64,000 bases of DNA from Luscinia megarhynchos (lineage: Eukaryota; Chordata; Aves; Passeriformes; Turdidae): NCBI GenBank assembly GCA_034336665.1, contig CM067569.1, forward strand, positions 22,141,820-22,205,819, given 5' to 3'. Below, in pieces: positions 22,168 to 37,006 of the stretch (position 1 is its first letter; each line of letters begins with the position of its first letter). Below the pieces are notes generated by a model. The model was given only the letters and a program-made list of their open reading frames with translations, ran no database searches and was not told the origin of the DNA. A program made the translations under genes and the position numbers.

Positions 22168-25100
22168 GGTTAGACTCAGTACCAGGCTTTTACTTCATGT
22201 ATGCTCATCTGATTTTATGTCAATACTTGATCTGTGCACTAGACAACCAATTATGGAGAGAGCAAGGCATATAAATATGTATTGTGTGGGACTTTTACCT
22301 CTCTGCACAAAAAATATGACTTCATGTTATTTTCTACTGAGGCATCATAAAACATACTATGATTACTTGTGCTTATGCAACTCTGCTTAAATATTTTTTT
22401 TCCTGAGGAAAAACTGGACAGAAAATTATTTTCCCAATTGGCCACAAATGCCTTGGCACTTGTGGAATTATGAAAATAATTTTAACTGCAGTGTTCTCTC
22501 CTGCACTTCTCTCTTCTGAATTCATTTATTTATATGTACCTATATGGTGTACTGTGGGGTTTTTTATTTTTGAAAAACAATGCTAATTTCAATGGTTATT
22601 CTTATTTGCAGTTCAGTGTGGTGGATCTTACATTTATAAACAGGTTCTTGTATGTTTTTTAGCTATTTTGGAAAAGCACCAAAGTGTAGGGCAAGGAAAC
22701 TGGAATTTGCACTTTTGAATATGCTCATCTCCTTACTCCTGAAAATCAAACTTGCTCATATTATTCTCTTTTTCGTAGGCCTTATTACACTTCTTTGGTT
22801 TATCAATGCAACTTAATATGCTAAAATATTCCTCATTCGGGGAATTTGTTGAATTCTGAAACTGTGTCTACATGAGTCTAGAGTTCCTATTCCTGTTGGC
22901 TAATAGGTGTGACTGTCTTGAAATTAGAAATTTTTTATTCAATTTAAGATCTAAATACCTGTGAAGGTTTGTTTGTGATATGGAAGGACTTTTATCTTTG
23001 ATGCCTTTTAATTTGTGCACTTGCTACACTTAAATACATGGATCAGCTGAAAACCTCTGTGTGCCCACTCTGTCCATAAGTGTCCTTTTTATAGAAACCC
23101 AACAGAGATTAAAGTGTGCAGTCACCGTGTTGGAAACAACAGTACCAGTGAATTATTTGTACAAATAAAGTAATATTTTAAGTTTTGAACCATGTGAGTT
23201 GTGGAGAATCTAAAGGACTCAAATCTTTGAGTTAACATTGTGAAGAACAATCTGTATGCAATCACCAGTTTTTTATTCAAAGGACTTTGGTCTCCTCATA
23301 GAAAATAGAAAGTTTTCACTGTTCTCAGCTAAAACAAATTGGGTGAAGTAAAGAGAAATATAGTAAAAATGTCTTTATCTACTGACATAGAGTATTATTT
23401 TTGAGTAGATGTTGTATGCAGTCTTTGCCTGAGTATGTTACACATTGTAAAAGAAGGACTGCTTTTAGAATCTGCATCAGTCAATATTCAGGTAATTTAT
23501 GAATTTGTCAGTGAACTTTGCTAGTCAGGAAGGCTGTCTTTGAGACGTGACCTTTCAGTTCTATTGTCCAGTATGTTTCTATTATGATTATTCATAATCC
23601 AGTGATGGCCACTGTCAGCTGGAGCAAAAGAAAGTTCTTTGTTGAGAAAATGCGATCGACTGTACATGAGCAATTACTATGGTAATTGAGTTACTTATTT
23701 TAAAAATAAACCTGAGTTGCATTAGATTTGCTTGGATAAAGGTGTTTGATTCATATGTCAGTACTAATTAGCAGTGGGTGAGAGTAGGGAGCAGTCCAGT
23801 AACTGGTTGCAAATGTCAGTCTCAAAACTTCATTATCAATACCTCTTTCACATTTTCCCTGAAGTGGTCTAGTGTCAGGATTTCTTATTTTACACTGTGC
23901 TGTCATATTTGAGTGCAGTGGTCTGCTGTGGAGAGTTCCCTTTAGTTAGATGTACTTTAGATGAATTTGTGTTTCTGCTTTACAGACTCGTATACAAGTT
24001 AACAATCAAAAGAAGCAAAGTTGTGTTTTCACTGAAAAAACCTATTAGCTGCCATTCTGCTTTAGGAGGTACCTCATTTTAATTGCATTGATCCACTTGG
24101 CAAGTGTTATATGTCCTATATGTTATCTGATACAGAGTGCTACTGAACAGTCTCTGACTTTCTTATGTCTTTTCTCATTAGGAAAGAGAAAATCCTTAGA
24201 AAATTGCTGTCTTAAGCTTTGATACAAGATGATGAATTTGATTCTCTTGCTAACTTCAAGAACAGTTACTTAACTCATGTAGTGATTTTTGTTGCAAGGG
24301 AAATTTGATAAATGTTTAAGTAGTTCCATTGTGATCTCTGTGAGAGAAAGGCAGTATGAAGGGAAGTCTAGGGGATGGTAAGACTAACACAACTCTTCAG
24401 GCTGACAAATGTAAATTTTGGCTGAGAGAGGAAAATAAATTTTTTTTCACTATAGGAGTCAGTTTAAGCAAGTAAGTAATTTCCTGACTGTAGGAGTAAG
24501 GTTCACTGTAAGGTTTCCCCACAACACACTGACAGTAAGTGAAGTGGAATCTGCTGGGAAGTTTTTTGTAGTTGTCTTGAAAAGATACTTTTACAGTGTC
24601 CAGAGTGGGATAATATCTGATAATAGTCTTACTAAATAGTCTGGGACACAAATGACTGACAATGCTCATCCTCTTTACATTGCAATAGTAAGTGACACTG
24701 AACCACAGAATACTTGAGAAAGAACTCAAGCTGTGGTAGAGCAGCCTTCAGGGTGTAATGCAAAGGGCATTAACTTAGTGCTTAATTCTGGCTGCAATAA
24801 TTAATGACTAGCTAAGATTAAATGTCTACTTAGACACTTTAAAAAGTCACTATAATATGGAAGCATGGTCTTCCCTTCTCAGCTGTTTGAGATACGTGGT
24901 TGTAAGAGCACATAGAAATTTTTGTTTATTGCCTGGGATGATGTGTTTGAATGCTTGAAGGTCACCAGCCATTGGCTGTGGTATCATGGTGTGTATTTGA
25001 TTGCACAGCCCTTCTACTAAAAGCAGTGTTGGAGCTCTACCAATAGGACATAACCTCGATGAACAGCAGAGCTGACCACTTTGAGGGTGGTCCTGAAGCT

Positions 25101-25929
25101 GAATGAAAGGCTGAGTTCCATGCCGAGTTCCCTAAATGGTGGGGAGGCACACCAAGGGAAGAGTTGCCCTGCTGTCTCCCTGTCCCAGCTGTTCTAATGC
25201 CATCTTGTGCCTTTCAGCAGCATTACTGGGATGTCATGGGTGGAACAACATGGTAGGAGAATGCAAAACATTGAGCAAAAGTCCAATTCAAAGACACACA
25301 ACAGGTTTTGATTAGTACGTGCTGTAATATCTCATAAATCTTGTTATATCTTGTGACCTCTCAGTGGTTTATGTCCTTAAAATGCTCAAATAGTCAATAC
25401 AACAATACTCAAAACCTGTTGAGTTTGAAATTGAATCGCTGATAGGGTTAAAATAAAGCTGGCTTATGTTGAGTTTGCCCCATGTTTTGTTTGTTATTGT
25501 AGCTGTTGTGCATGGCAGTTTGCAAAATAGCAGATAAAATAGATTTAGTATTGCAACAACTATGTAACCTGTAGTTAAATACCTGATGTAAATTCTCAGA
25601 TGTTCTTAAGAAAATGTGTGCTGTCATAAATTGATTTTCAAAACATCTGGTTTTCTAAAAATTTTTGAATTTATACAAGTTCTCCACCTGCTCTGGTAGA
25701 TACTCTTTCAAACAGTATCTCTGAACTGTCCATTCAAGGGGTTGAGCACATACTTTTATTTTACTTCATATGCTAATTAATAATGTAACTTGATTTGTTA
25801 TTTTTATGTGGAAAAATTGCTGTCTGCTCTCTGCACTTGTAAAGAAACTAAAAATAGCCTCAGATTTTGAATAATGAAGTGAATAAGGAGTTAAGTTTCT
25901 TATAATATTTTTTGTTTGATCCTTGATTT
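22168..25929. other. Non-coding AT-rich sequence
   Basis: No supported genes. The 110-codon minus-strand frame at 24397-24729 has no recognisable domain or splice context. A slightly GC-richer patch at 25060-25240 is unexplained. Confidence 0.6.
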
Positions 25930-25956
25930 AAAAAAAAAAAAAAAAAATAAAAAAAG
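25930..25956 (+). repeat. Poly(A)-type tract
   Basis: About 27 bases of A interrupted by one T. No AATAAA lies in the 30 bases upstream and no gene-derived sequence is recognised before it, so it is treated as a simple homopolymer and not a retrocopy tail. Confidence 0.9.
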
Positions 25957-28240
25957 CCTGCATGTAAATATATTTTTATGTATGCTAAGCGTAAAGATAG
26001 CTCTGTCCTACCATATTGATTTATTAGATTCTCTGACATTTTAGTTGTGGTCGTTATGTTATATTTATGAGATGAATGTTGGATTCACTCATTATGTTAT
26101 CCTCATTTATTTTACATACTTTTATGGCTGGTTGTGCTCAGCTTTACATTTAAAGCTTTATTGCAGCTGTTAGTGTTGGGGGGAGGGGGAGGCAAGTGCT
26201 TATTGATCAGAATTTGCATGTTTACTGTTGTAATAATGATTTATGTAATCTTTTTCTACATATCAGGTCTTTCTCTGAAATAAAATAGTATAGTTCTGGA
26301 GGTCTCTTCAGCTGAAGGACGGTTTTGTTTAAGAACTTAGGAGCTGGACTGGTCTGGGGTAAAATGGTGAATGCTCCTCAATACTGATGTTGAATTTTTC
26401 CCTTATGTAAAATGATGTAAGTGATCTTTATAATTTAACATTTTATTTACCTTTACACTCAAGATGAAGAAATGCTAATGTTAGGATTTATTATTTATCA
26501 GAGACCCTTCTTCATTTGAAGATCATCTGACCACATCAAACTTTCCTTGATTCGGTTTTATGACACAACCTAGTCATCCTGAGTGTCCCTTTTGCAGCAG
26601 GAGAGACAGAAATCCTGAGATTTGGACAAACACAGCTGTAGCTGGGCTCCCCTTTGTGAGGAGCCTTAGGCACATGCAGGCTAGAAGGGGACTGAACATC
26701 TACCTGCCCTGCTGAGAGGGCTGGGAATGCCCCTCCTGCCCCACAGTGGTGCCATCTGTCTGAAATCCTGCATCCCAGTAGCTGGAGTAGGGTGGAAAAG
26801 TGCCATGGTGTTGGGAATGGCAACACATCTGAGAATTACTGCCAGGGGTTCACCAATGAAATCCATCCTGCTCTGCATTGCCTGTGGGGACCTGGCACAC
26901 AGTCTGTAAATACCTGCTTTTGGAGATGGAAGGAATTGCTGGGAATGTTAGGGAGCTATTTTTATGTAAAGCAGGCTTCAGCTCTTGTACTTTGACTCTG
27001 TATTTGATAGTGTAGTTAAAATTTGGCAGCGATGTTAAGAAATAATTTCTTATATAATCTATACCTTCCCTTTGATTTTCTAGGAATAATTTATTTGGAA
27101 TTGCTGTGTGCTATATAAATTCATCATTGTTTTTACAGACTGTGAATGTCGTGAGCAAATGATTTCTAATCAAGATCTCTAGGTTACTGTTCATAATTAA
27201 GCTTAGTATTGTGTATAATTCACTACACCTCATTTTCCAGTGACAGCCACGTAAATTAGATATCATCACAAGGGTTCTGAAGATTTATATTGTTATAAGG
27301 ATACACTGCAGCCTTTTCCCATAAACTAAAGTGTGTTTTCCTGGCATGTAGAAATTCTGTAAAAGCCCTGCTTTTTGTCATCCAACTTTTGAGCTGATGT
27401 ATATCTGTTCTGTAGTCTGCAGACAGGTTTTGCAGGTTTTCTGTACAGTGGTGCTTCTCCCACCAATATACTTTGGATAACACTGAGTAGATGGTACAAT
27501 TTGGAGGGATGTATATCTTGTAAAGCAAGCCATAAATTACTTTGATTAATACATCTTAATATCATTCTTCTGTAAAACTGTATGCACAAATACAGGATGT
27601 ACTCTGATGGTAAGTCTTTTATTCTCCAAACAGTCCTCTGCATCTTCTGGCATTTGATTTTCATTGGTATGATTTCTGACTCTTCTTTAAATGTGCATAT
27701 TTCTAAAATACAAATTAGTTTTTTTGTAATGAATCATTATCATGTGCTATCATCAAAGGTTATTCACTGAAGACTGGAGAAAAAGGCAATCAAAACTAAT
27801 TTTGATTGTTAATGGAAATGTATTTTTGTTCTTAAACAGCTTCCTTCAGCAATAATTATAGTTATGCCTCTTGGGTGTTTTTGGACTTCTAAATTTACAT
27901 CCAGCAGTTATTTTTGCATTTAGTAGTTAATCTTTTACAGAACACTGCAAATTTATATTTCTACCTAACATTAGGAAAGTCAGGACAGTGTATTCATCTA
28001 TCCATCCTTTTAAAATACAGATGTAAATGTTTTGGTTTTTTATTCTGTATGGGGAAGAGATGTCTCTGTCTATACTGAACATGAATTCAAGCATTTATAT
28101 CATTGTGTAGTTGAGTTCTGAGTGTCACATGTACATTTTAAAAATATGAATTCAATCAGTTAATATCATTTATAAGAATGAACACCAAGATAATTATATG
28201 TCCTCGTGGAAAGAGCTTTCTGTTTTTCAGCCACTAAGAA
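25957..28240. other. Non-coding sequence with GC-richer patch 26570-26900
   Basis: The patch is open in several frames on both strands (26536-26826 -, 26681-26878 -, 26727-26909 + and 26792-26995 +), which points to base composition and not coding. It does not match the CR1 tail pattern. The rest is AT-rich. Overlapping minus frames at 27256-27664 show no known domain. Confidence 0.55.
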
Positions 28241-28430
28241 TTTTTGTAGAAAAGCAAAAGCATCGAGAGTGTATTAATTTTGGGGTTTAGAAGTTATTAC
28301 AAGGTACAGGTCATAGTAATAAATAAAGGCTGAATTAGTCGAGCAATATTTCACTGCTGAAGTAGTTATTAAAAGATGAGGCTTCTTTCCTCCTGCAATA
28401 TTTTCATGTATAGCTGTTAATCACTTGTTT
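28241..28430. promoter_or_regulatory. Candidate conserved non-coding element (weak)
   Basis: Repeat-free block with TTAATTT, TAATAAATAA and TTAATCA cores and two isolated CpGs (about 28264 and 28340). The call is by texture only; no coding frame is present. Confidence 0.2.
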
Positions 28431-31400
28431 CTGTAAGCCACTGAGGTATAAATCCTCCCCTCCTACTGAAAAAGAGTCCCTTTTGGAAAGGGATTGGTGT
28501 GTGCCTTTTTCATCCACTTCCAGTAAAACCGTCCCCTTGTGTTGAAGGTCTTACAATTAAAGTTCTGGTTCTCTAATTAAAAGTGGAAATCCAAAATGTA
28601 GCACTGATTTGGGTGCCTGATTTTGTTTTTACTGTAAGTTTTCAGTTCCCCAGAGTTTAAGAAATGGTTAAAATTAATCCTGTGTGCAGTTACTGAGAGA
28701 AGAAGCAGGCAACAAATGTCAATAAATCTAGATCTGTTTGAAGCAGACGTCACTAAATCTTAGTCTTGACTGCTCTCTGGTAGTGTCAAGAGCTGCTCTG
28801 TAAGATGAATTTGAGGGGAGGATGAAAAAGGTACCATATTAAACCACTGCACTGATAAGTTTAGTTAAGAGGCAGAAGATGTGTCCTTGCAGTGACATTC
28901 AGTGGCCGATATTTGTTTCCCTTTAAATAATATGCTGTACATCTATGAGAATGATGGCTTGGTGTTTGTGACATTGCATCTTCACCAAGGTTACTGGCTC
29001 CAGGACAGGCAGTCTCTCCTCTCTTTCTCTCTCACACCCTGTCAATAAATATCCACTTGTCTGAGGAAGTGAGATACAGATTTTACAGCTGACACCAGAG
29101 CATCTTCATTTCCAGAAGCAATGAGTTTCAACACATGTGAACGTGAAGTAGGGGAGAAAAAAAATTAAAGGAATATATCTTTCAAGTCTTTGTCATAAGA
29201 AAGCAGTTACCTCTTCCAGACAACAAACCCCAAGGTTTGGCAATAGTATAACGTTTTTAGTCTTCCAGTGAAACAAAGAAATTTCTACTGTAACATATTC
29301 AATTCAATCCAAAGCTTTGTTTAAAACCATATAAATATATTACCTTTTCCATATTTAGATACATATATATCTATATCTATATATATGTTTCCACTTTAAA
29401 ACAGGAAAGTAATTTAAGAACAATATCATATATACACAGTGATTTTTCTGCTCTGTTGATTCAGGATGTTCATAATCTGGTATTAGATAAACCCCTTCAC
29501 TGCTTGGTTTTACCTGAACATGCAACTTTTACAGCTCTCAAGTGAAAGGGAGGGAGGTGATACTCCATATACACAAATATATGTATGCATAATAAACCAG
29601 GAATACCCAACACAGGGATTTTTTACTACATGTGAGGATTTTGAGTAAGGAGTTATGTTAAAAAGTGAACAAATCTCGGTCAATTGAAGAATACTTCTGA
29701 TCTTCTAGTTTGTAGCCTAGTCTAGCAAATAATTCAATGGAAATAATTAAATCTGTTGTTTATTTAATCTCCAATTTTAATTTATGGGAGCTTAATGTCT
29801 GTGAGTAGAAAGACTCTATTACCCACTCTCCTCTTTCTTTATTTTAAAATTATGTTAAATGTAATTAACAAGACTGATTTATCATTAGCTGGTACTAAAC
29901 TGTTAATATATTCCCTCTTGCTCTCCCTCCCCTTCTCACAACTTCTTCCACTCCCCAGCCTCTCCCCATCCTCCAGCTGAGCTCTGGTTATCCAAGTGCT
30001 GGTTTCTCACCATGAACAGTCCCACCTCATGAGGCAGAATTGAGTTCTGCACAGAGTTTTTCAACTGCTTAGTGTCCTGTTTGCATCCATCCAGTGGGTA
30101 CCACCTGTCAGTTCTCCCATGAGGGGATCTTCAGCCCTGACAAGAGCAGGGATGTAATAATCATATTTGCAGTACTTTTCCAGTGTGGAAGCAGCTTTTT
30201 TCTGGCAGACTTTAGTGCTTGTGATAGGGGCTCTGAAGATTCTTATATGGTAGGGATGTGCTTCTATGAGCAGGACTAAGGCAAGCTGTCCTGAATATCA
30301 TTTTCTGAGCCCGTCTTAGGTCTTCCTTCTTTGCATCAGTTTCAGCATGTGTGGAAATACTTGCATCATATGTTATTGGCTTGCTAAAAGCTCTTAATCT
30401 CCACAAAGAAGCCTCTGAAATGTCCAGCCTGAAAACACGGGTTGCTTGATACTAAAAAATGTGAATCTGTTAAGAGCTGGTGTTTCCAGCTGAGAATCAA
30501 ATTCTGTGATCTTTCTACAAAAGTAATAAATCCTGTGCAGGATAGTATGCTATGGCAGGAATATCTCTGAGATTTAAGATTTAATTTTTCAGTGTAATAG
30601 GTAACTATATCTCAGATTGAAATACAAACATATGATAAAGGGTTTCTTTAAGTATCTTGAATGCCTGAAATAGGTTTGCAAATATGGTGTGTTAAAAAAA
30701 TGTATCACTGGCCTCAGAAATTTCTTGTTACATTACAGTCAGTGTATGTCTTATACAGTTTTTTCATATAAATATGAGGAATTTTTTGGATTCAGAACTC
30801 TAGGAATATCTTGGCAATATGCTTTTTTGGTGGAAATTGTCTACCAACTTCTCAATTCTTAAGCCAAAGGTTTTAAAGTCTTTTAAAAAATGGCTTTGGT
30901 AGTTCTGCTGTTTTGAATTACAGATATATAAGAAAGCAGCCTGAGTTATCTGTTTAGTTGCAAGAAAACCTGGAAAGTATTACTTTTGTCCTATATTTTC
31001 AGAGACTGGAAGCTGTATCTTTGAGTCCCAGTTTCTTTCTGAGAAGCTGTCCAAGACAGTGAACTCCTTTTTTTCCTTTTGCCTCTCTTCAGAAGGAGAG
31101 CTGAAGGTTGGTTGCAGTCTACTCTATGAGACTTAGAGGTTTGATGCAGGATTGGTAGGTGTCAGCACAGTTATGTAAGTTACAGCTCTAATGCCATGCT
31201 GGAATATACAAAATGCTGTTTTTTTTTCTGTGTGGGTATGTATGTGGGTTAGTCCTATTCCTATATAATATGTTGAATGGGTAAAAAGATGAAAGGGGAG
31301 TGAATTTCATAATCAGCTCCCAGTTCAGGCTTGATGTGCTGCTCTGGAAGCAGATTCTAAAGGGTGTAATTGTGTGCCTTTTCAATACTTGTATCCATAC

Positions 31401-32700
31401 AAAAGGACAGTGTCCTTACTGTCCTAGAACTGTGCCTTAGGAGCTTTCACTCTTGGGTGCTCAAATATTGCATGAAGGATATAAACTGAAACATCATCAT
31501 TAACCACATTGAATAACATAGGTGTATAAAATTGCCTTCAAAATATTAAGCTTAACTGAAGAAGTTAATTCAGTTGCTATAAAACTTACTGTATTTTCAG
31601 CCAAGTTAGCTGTACCATGAATTAGGAGCTGTAAATTAATTGGGATATCAATCTATTTATTTCAGTTTTATTTTACTGCTTCATGATGTTGTAGTTAGCA
31701 ATTATATGTGAAAAATGTAGTAAGAACTTCTTAGCATCTCAACTGAAAACTCCTCAGTGAGTTAAGTTTTAAGAAATATATATCCTTTCTGTACATTTTA
31801 GTGTAGTGAGATTCTGGTAATTCATGTGGAGTATTTTGCCTGAAAGCAAGCCCTGTGAAGAGCAATGGGGTCCTCTTGTTGAAGAGTGGAGAGTTGATGT
31901 TTTAATGTTCTTCAGTCAAAAGCCAAAATCCCACAAATTCTTAAAGAGTATCAAAGAAACTCATGCATGGAACAACAACAGAATGGAAAGAATACCAAAT
32001 ACAAAGTGCTTTGGACTTGTATTGAGGAAGATTAATATTGTTACTTTCAGAAATATTTGAAAAGACCAAACATACCCTTGATTATTTTTATTATTGACTC
32101 TAGACTAGTAATTAACAATTCTGGGGGCTACTAAAACAGCTTCTGGTGAAAGTAGTTGTTCATTTTCAAGAATTCTCTTGTAGGCATGTTCAAGCTGATA
32201 GCAGATGTTTCTCATTAATTTACTGATGAATATTTTCTTTCCATAGACAAAAGGAAAGGGGAGGGAGGTCTGTTGAATTGCATGTTTTTCATTTTGACAA
32301 ATGGTGAATTTTACAGAGGTTTACAGGGAATTCTGTTCTGGTGCCTCCTGTAATAAGTTGTAGTGCTTCCTTCCCTGTGCACCTCTTGGTCTGTTCATCC
32401 CTACTCTTTTTCAGGCCATTGTTTACTCATCTCTTTTATGGGTGCAAACCTAAATACACAATTTGAAAAAGGAATGTGACAGGTAATAGTTGCTGTATTT
32501 TTTGAAACAGTTAAAAATATATTCACTGAGTCTTGAACCAATGCTCTCATCATTGAAGTTTTTTAAACATGTGATTATCAAGAGATGCAGCAATGCCATA
32601 GTAACAAATATACCTTATGTTTGCACTATAACTGAATTATTATTGCTAATTATAGTAAGTATTTTTAGTCATTGATATATGCAGCCTCTAAAACACTGCA
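28431..32700. other. Non-coding AT-rich sequence
   Basis: No gene supported. It includes a (TA/CTATAT)n microsatellite at 29361-29387. The GC-richer stretch 29930-30160 is open in short frames without known domains. The frame at 31824-32060 (+) is hydrophilic but lacks a recognisable domain and a convincing splice donor or acceptor pair. Confidence 0.55.
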
Positions 32701-33090
32701 TTTATCAGCTGAGTGTTTTTTCTCCTTGGCTTTGATGTTGCCAGTGTATATTTAATCTCAATTTATTTCTACTAGTCATTGTTATATAAAACCTAATGCA
32801 TGGAAACACAATATTTATCCCAGCAGCTGTTAAAAATCTGTGGATATGGATTAATGTCAGCTTTTAAATGTGTAGTGCTTTAGTTAATTCCATCCAAGGA
32901 CAGATGATATCATCCACTAGGAAGGAATATATTAAAAGCTGTCAGCCAGAAGGTAGTAAAAGTAGGTGATATGTTATAAAGAGGACTAAAAGGTCATTCA
33001 AAGAAGAGATATTGCTAATAAGTCAATTAAAATTTTCAAGCTGACATTTTATAAATTTCTGTGTAAGTCCTAAAACATTTCCAAAGCTAG
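32701..33090. promoter_or_regulatory. Candidate conserved non-coding element (weak)
   Basis: Repeat-free DNA with several TAATT/ATTAA cores, CAGCTG E-boxes (32823-32828 and similar) and GATATC/TGATATCA palindrome-like elements near 32904-32913. No coding frame is evident. Only texture supports the call. Confidence 0.2.
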
Positions 33091-36000
33091 CAAAATTCAC
33101 ATCTGAGACTGGAAAAATAGGGGTCATGCAGAACCTGCAGTTTCTTCATGGAATGAGCAAATAGGAATCTTGCTGCTTTAGGTAAAGGCCTCGAGGAGAT
33201 CCCGTTGAAAGGGCCAGTGTTTGGCCAGGTTTGTGTTGTCTGGGCTGTTATTTTTAACTACAATATGTTAGTATTATTTATGTGCATACAAGCAAATTTG
33301 TTTCAATAGATGCTTTCTGTGATGTCTTGCCGTCCCTTCCAAGACTCACCTGGATTTTATGCAAATGGCTGGATAGGGATTATATTTCTTTAGATATATT
33401 TATTTAGATTGCACTTAAGGGTGAGAGAAATTTCTTTTGCTGTCCAACAAATGGGCAGTCGTGTATAAGACAGGTTGTAGCAATTTATTCAATTTATTAG
33501 CAATTTATTATTAGGGTGTGCTTTGATACGATCTCTGGTTTCAAGGTTCAATGAAATGCTAGTTGAGGTGGGCATGCAATCTTTGTCAAGGAACTAAATC
33601 CTTTTCCTAATTGTGTTCTTCCCTTGGTCTAAGTATGATGAAGTTTGGGTAAAACACAAAAACCTGAGGACTAGTCCTGCTAAAGATGTTGGTACATTTG
33701 ACTGTCTCAGTCAGGTGCTTGAGTACCTTTCAGCACCAGGCTCAAAATTAAGAAAATCTGGCATCAGGCCTATTTCTGTATATGTTTGTATAGAGAAACA
33801 AAGAAAGGAAGTATACTTCAGTAAATACAAAATAGACATTTAGATTTAATACAGATTAGGTCCCAGATTAAAAAAAAAAAACAAACCCTTGAAGTAAATA
33901 GGATAAAATATTTGTTTTTCATGCAGTTTAAATTGTTTCTGCGCATTTGTTGTTGTGAACTCTGTAGCCATGTGGTCACATTGCATTTTTTTATTTTAAA
34001 CTCAGAGACTTACCTCTTTTCAGCTGAAATGTAGTTCTGGCTGCTCTTGACAAGTTTGGTTTTGTTTTTTTTTTTTTCTGCTCAGGTTGGTACAGGTCTT
34101 ACTTAGTGGAGTGCTGTGAGGGAGATCAGTTTCATGGTTTGCAGGTTTTTTTCCTGTCTATTAAATTTTAGCAGCTGATATTTAAGTATCTTGGTTGTCA
34201 ACTATTCCTAGGATAACTTTTCTAAATTAATCTGAGGCCTTGGACTATCTGCATCATTTTTTGCTAGTGTAGAGGTGCTTCTTATTGATTACTCTGCTTA
34301 TCAAACTATAGGTTATCAAATGAGCAAGTATTTCAATGATCAGACAGCTGCAGTCGAATTCCACTCTCGTGTCTGAACTAGACATGTTTTTGTTTTGCAC
34401 CCTTTGCCTGATAAGATCATTTTTTTTCAGTGACCTTCCTACATAAGGTCTGTTGTCTTCAGATGTTCTCACTTTTTAAAATTTGTTGAGCTTAGTATCA
34501 GATGATTACCAGACTGTGTACTTAAATCTGCAGATTAGTCTGTGTTCTAGAAAAGGTAGCTGAATCAATTTCACTCTAGATTCAGAAAACAAATTGTGTA
34601 GTTCCATATAACAATAAAAAAAAGAAAAGTAATTAATTAGGACTCCAGAAAATATGTGGGTCTACTGCAAAGTCTTGAAAATCCATGAGCATACATTGCA
34701 TATAGTTACAGAAGTAAAAGGGAAAAAATGCCCACCCCAATCCCCAAGGCTTTGTTTAAGAGTTTGATAATAGTACACTTTATTCAATACTTAGTATTAC
34801 TTGAAAGATATGTTTATATTCCTGTGATTCTGTGCATGCACACTCTACATGCATATCTATAACACAAAAATATTATATCATCTCTGTATCCTCTAATCTA
34901 ACATGATTAGGTTGGCCCTGCTTGTTTCACTTGACAGGCAGGCAGTGACATCAATCAAAATTTCTGCCATTCATGTTGCTTTTCACAGTGCCAGTGAGAG
35001 TCCTGACAGGTTTCTTTAAAGTGGGATAGCAATAACATTGGGATTTTGGTTTTCACAAGGTGAAAGGATAGTCATTCATCTATATGGATAATTTTCCATA
35101 CTTAAGCTGTGTCCATTTAAGTTTGTACCTAAATGGTTTGATAGTGTACATTAAGATACCCAGGTGTTCCAACTAATGTCAATAGTTTTGTATTCTGAAC
35201 CAGAGGGTGATTTGTTTCAAGATTGCAGAAGCAATTTTTGTATATGACTAAAACATGTCACATGTAAAAGCTTTGTGGGGGGTTTTTGGGAAGTGAGGGT
35301 TTTTGTTTTTTAACAAATAACATTTAGTATTTTTTCCTTGTTTTTTTCTAACTGTATTTTCTGTAAGTCCTTATTTCATGGTTACTCTGAAGTTACTGCA
35401 AAGTTTTGAATTGGTCAAAGCAGTTATATCAGAAGTTAAATCATGGATGACATAAATGGCATCAAGATATTTAATAGATATATTCTGATGGTTATTGATG
35501 CTTTGAGACTTTAACAAGCATTTTGGTTCAGTGGATTGACGAGCTAAGAATTGTGTTTTGCTGCTGATGCACTTGATGGAGAGTTCCTTCTGTCTTAAAT
35601 TCTAAGTCAGATTGGCTTTTCAGTTGGGCAATATTTTCTGTCCTCATTGACTTAATTCAAAATGCCATTTAGAAAGACATCTAATTTTTATTGGCAGGGT
35701 TTTTTTTATCATTTCTCTGTGTGTGATCTGCCCAGTGGACATATTTTTAGAGAGAAAGAAGAAGCTAGAGCAGAATTTACTTCAGATACTTCATTGCTGC
35801 AGCTTGCAAATGTATTGAATGAACACTGATAGCATAGCTCTGTTAACCAAAAAAAAAAAAAAAAAAAGGTAGGCTGTTGGAGTAGCCGTTCAGTAATGGA
35901 TACAGTACTGTGACTCAAGTATCTGTTTTTTAAGTGTCTGTTGTGAGTACCAAATGCTAACGTTGGTGCCAAATGGGAATACCCTCTACCATGTATAAGA

Positions 36001-36917
36001 TGAATGAGGCACTTCAGAGTGGGATCCAAAACAGCTGGCAAACTGAAAAGTGCATGATTATAAAGCTAGTTCACATTAGAACTAATCAAAATAAGGTGCT
36101 GCAGATGGGTATATCCTAAATGAAACTGTCATTTAATTGAAATTTCTCCACCTGTGCTCTTTCTTTAGAAACCAACTTGACAATCAAGAAATGCTCATCA
36201 TAGAAAAGACTGTGATAAATTGTAGAAATACTGCAAGTTTTTGCCCTTTCCATCTCCTCAGGTGGATGCTTTTCACTTTTTCTCACTCCCTTCCTTCCAC
36301 TGCTGTTGTGGCACAGCAAGTTGGGGATTTAGTCCCCACAGTCTCTCTTCCTCCTCGGGAGAGTGGCAGGATTAGAAAAGGTGGAATGAAAAGTGCACTG
36401 CAGTCTTAGGAGACCCCCACCAGCTAGCCCTCTGTCCAGAAAGGTAAATCATGTGGTTTTGAATCATGCTGGTCACTTCCAGTCATATTGGAGCAGTCTT
36501 GGCGACTCTCCTTAATTCTCTTTTCTAAAGACTGTGATAAAGTGTAGCTGGAATTTTGTCTCGTCCTTGGGAATGATTCCTTTGTCCTGGAAGCACTTTT
36601 GGCTTCTGCTGAGCAGGAGTGAAAATGCAGTTTCTCTAAGTAATATGCCCAGTCCACAGAAGTCTCACATCTCTTTGAGCAGTATGAATTCACTAGATGG
36701 ACTCTAAAAGGTCATTCTCTGGATGTCATGACAGAAGTTGATGAGAAATCCATGGAGGTAAAATCCTCAAATAAATTTGCAGAGGGCTTAAGAAAATTTT
36801 GGACTCAAAAAAAGAGACATAATGTTTGGGAAGTGTGTGAAAAGAATTGGATAAAGTTGTTTTGGGGGTAAGTGCTGAGAGAAATTACTTTAAAACACAG
36901 CACCAGGGAAATTGTTT
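33091..36917. other. Non-coding AT-rich sequence
   Basis: No supported genes. It contains an imperfect duplication of an AGCAATTTATT-like unit at 33479-33513, a T tract at 34065-34077 and an A tract at 35849-35867. The minus frames at 35709-36041 and 36424-36693 have no recognised domain; the first runs through the A tract and is partly poly-Phe. Confidence 0.55.
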
Positions 36918-37006
36918 CCTAGAATGACCTTGCTTGAGTCAGAGGTTGGACCAGATGATCCACTGTGTCTCTTTCAACCTGATCCATTCAGTAATTCTGT
37001 GATCAC
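36918..37006 (+). mobile_element. CR1 LINE 3'-end remnant (sense)
   Basis: The pattern 'gaggttggaccagatgatcc', then 'tctctttcaacct', ending 'aattctgtgatc' matches CR1 3' tails ('ttggactagatgatctcc...tcccttccaacc...attctgtgattc'). About 90 bp survive, moderately diverged, with one terminal unit left at 36992-37000. Confidence 0.7.

Noticed and set aside
35709..36041. 110-codon minus-strand frame
   Set aside because: It runs through a 19-base A tract (poly-Phe on the minus strand) and has no domain or splice support.
36424..36693. Hydrophilic 89-codon minus-strand frame, possible exon
   Set aside because: Composition is somewhat protein-like, but no convincing acceptor and donor pair in phase and no recognisable domain were found.
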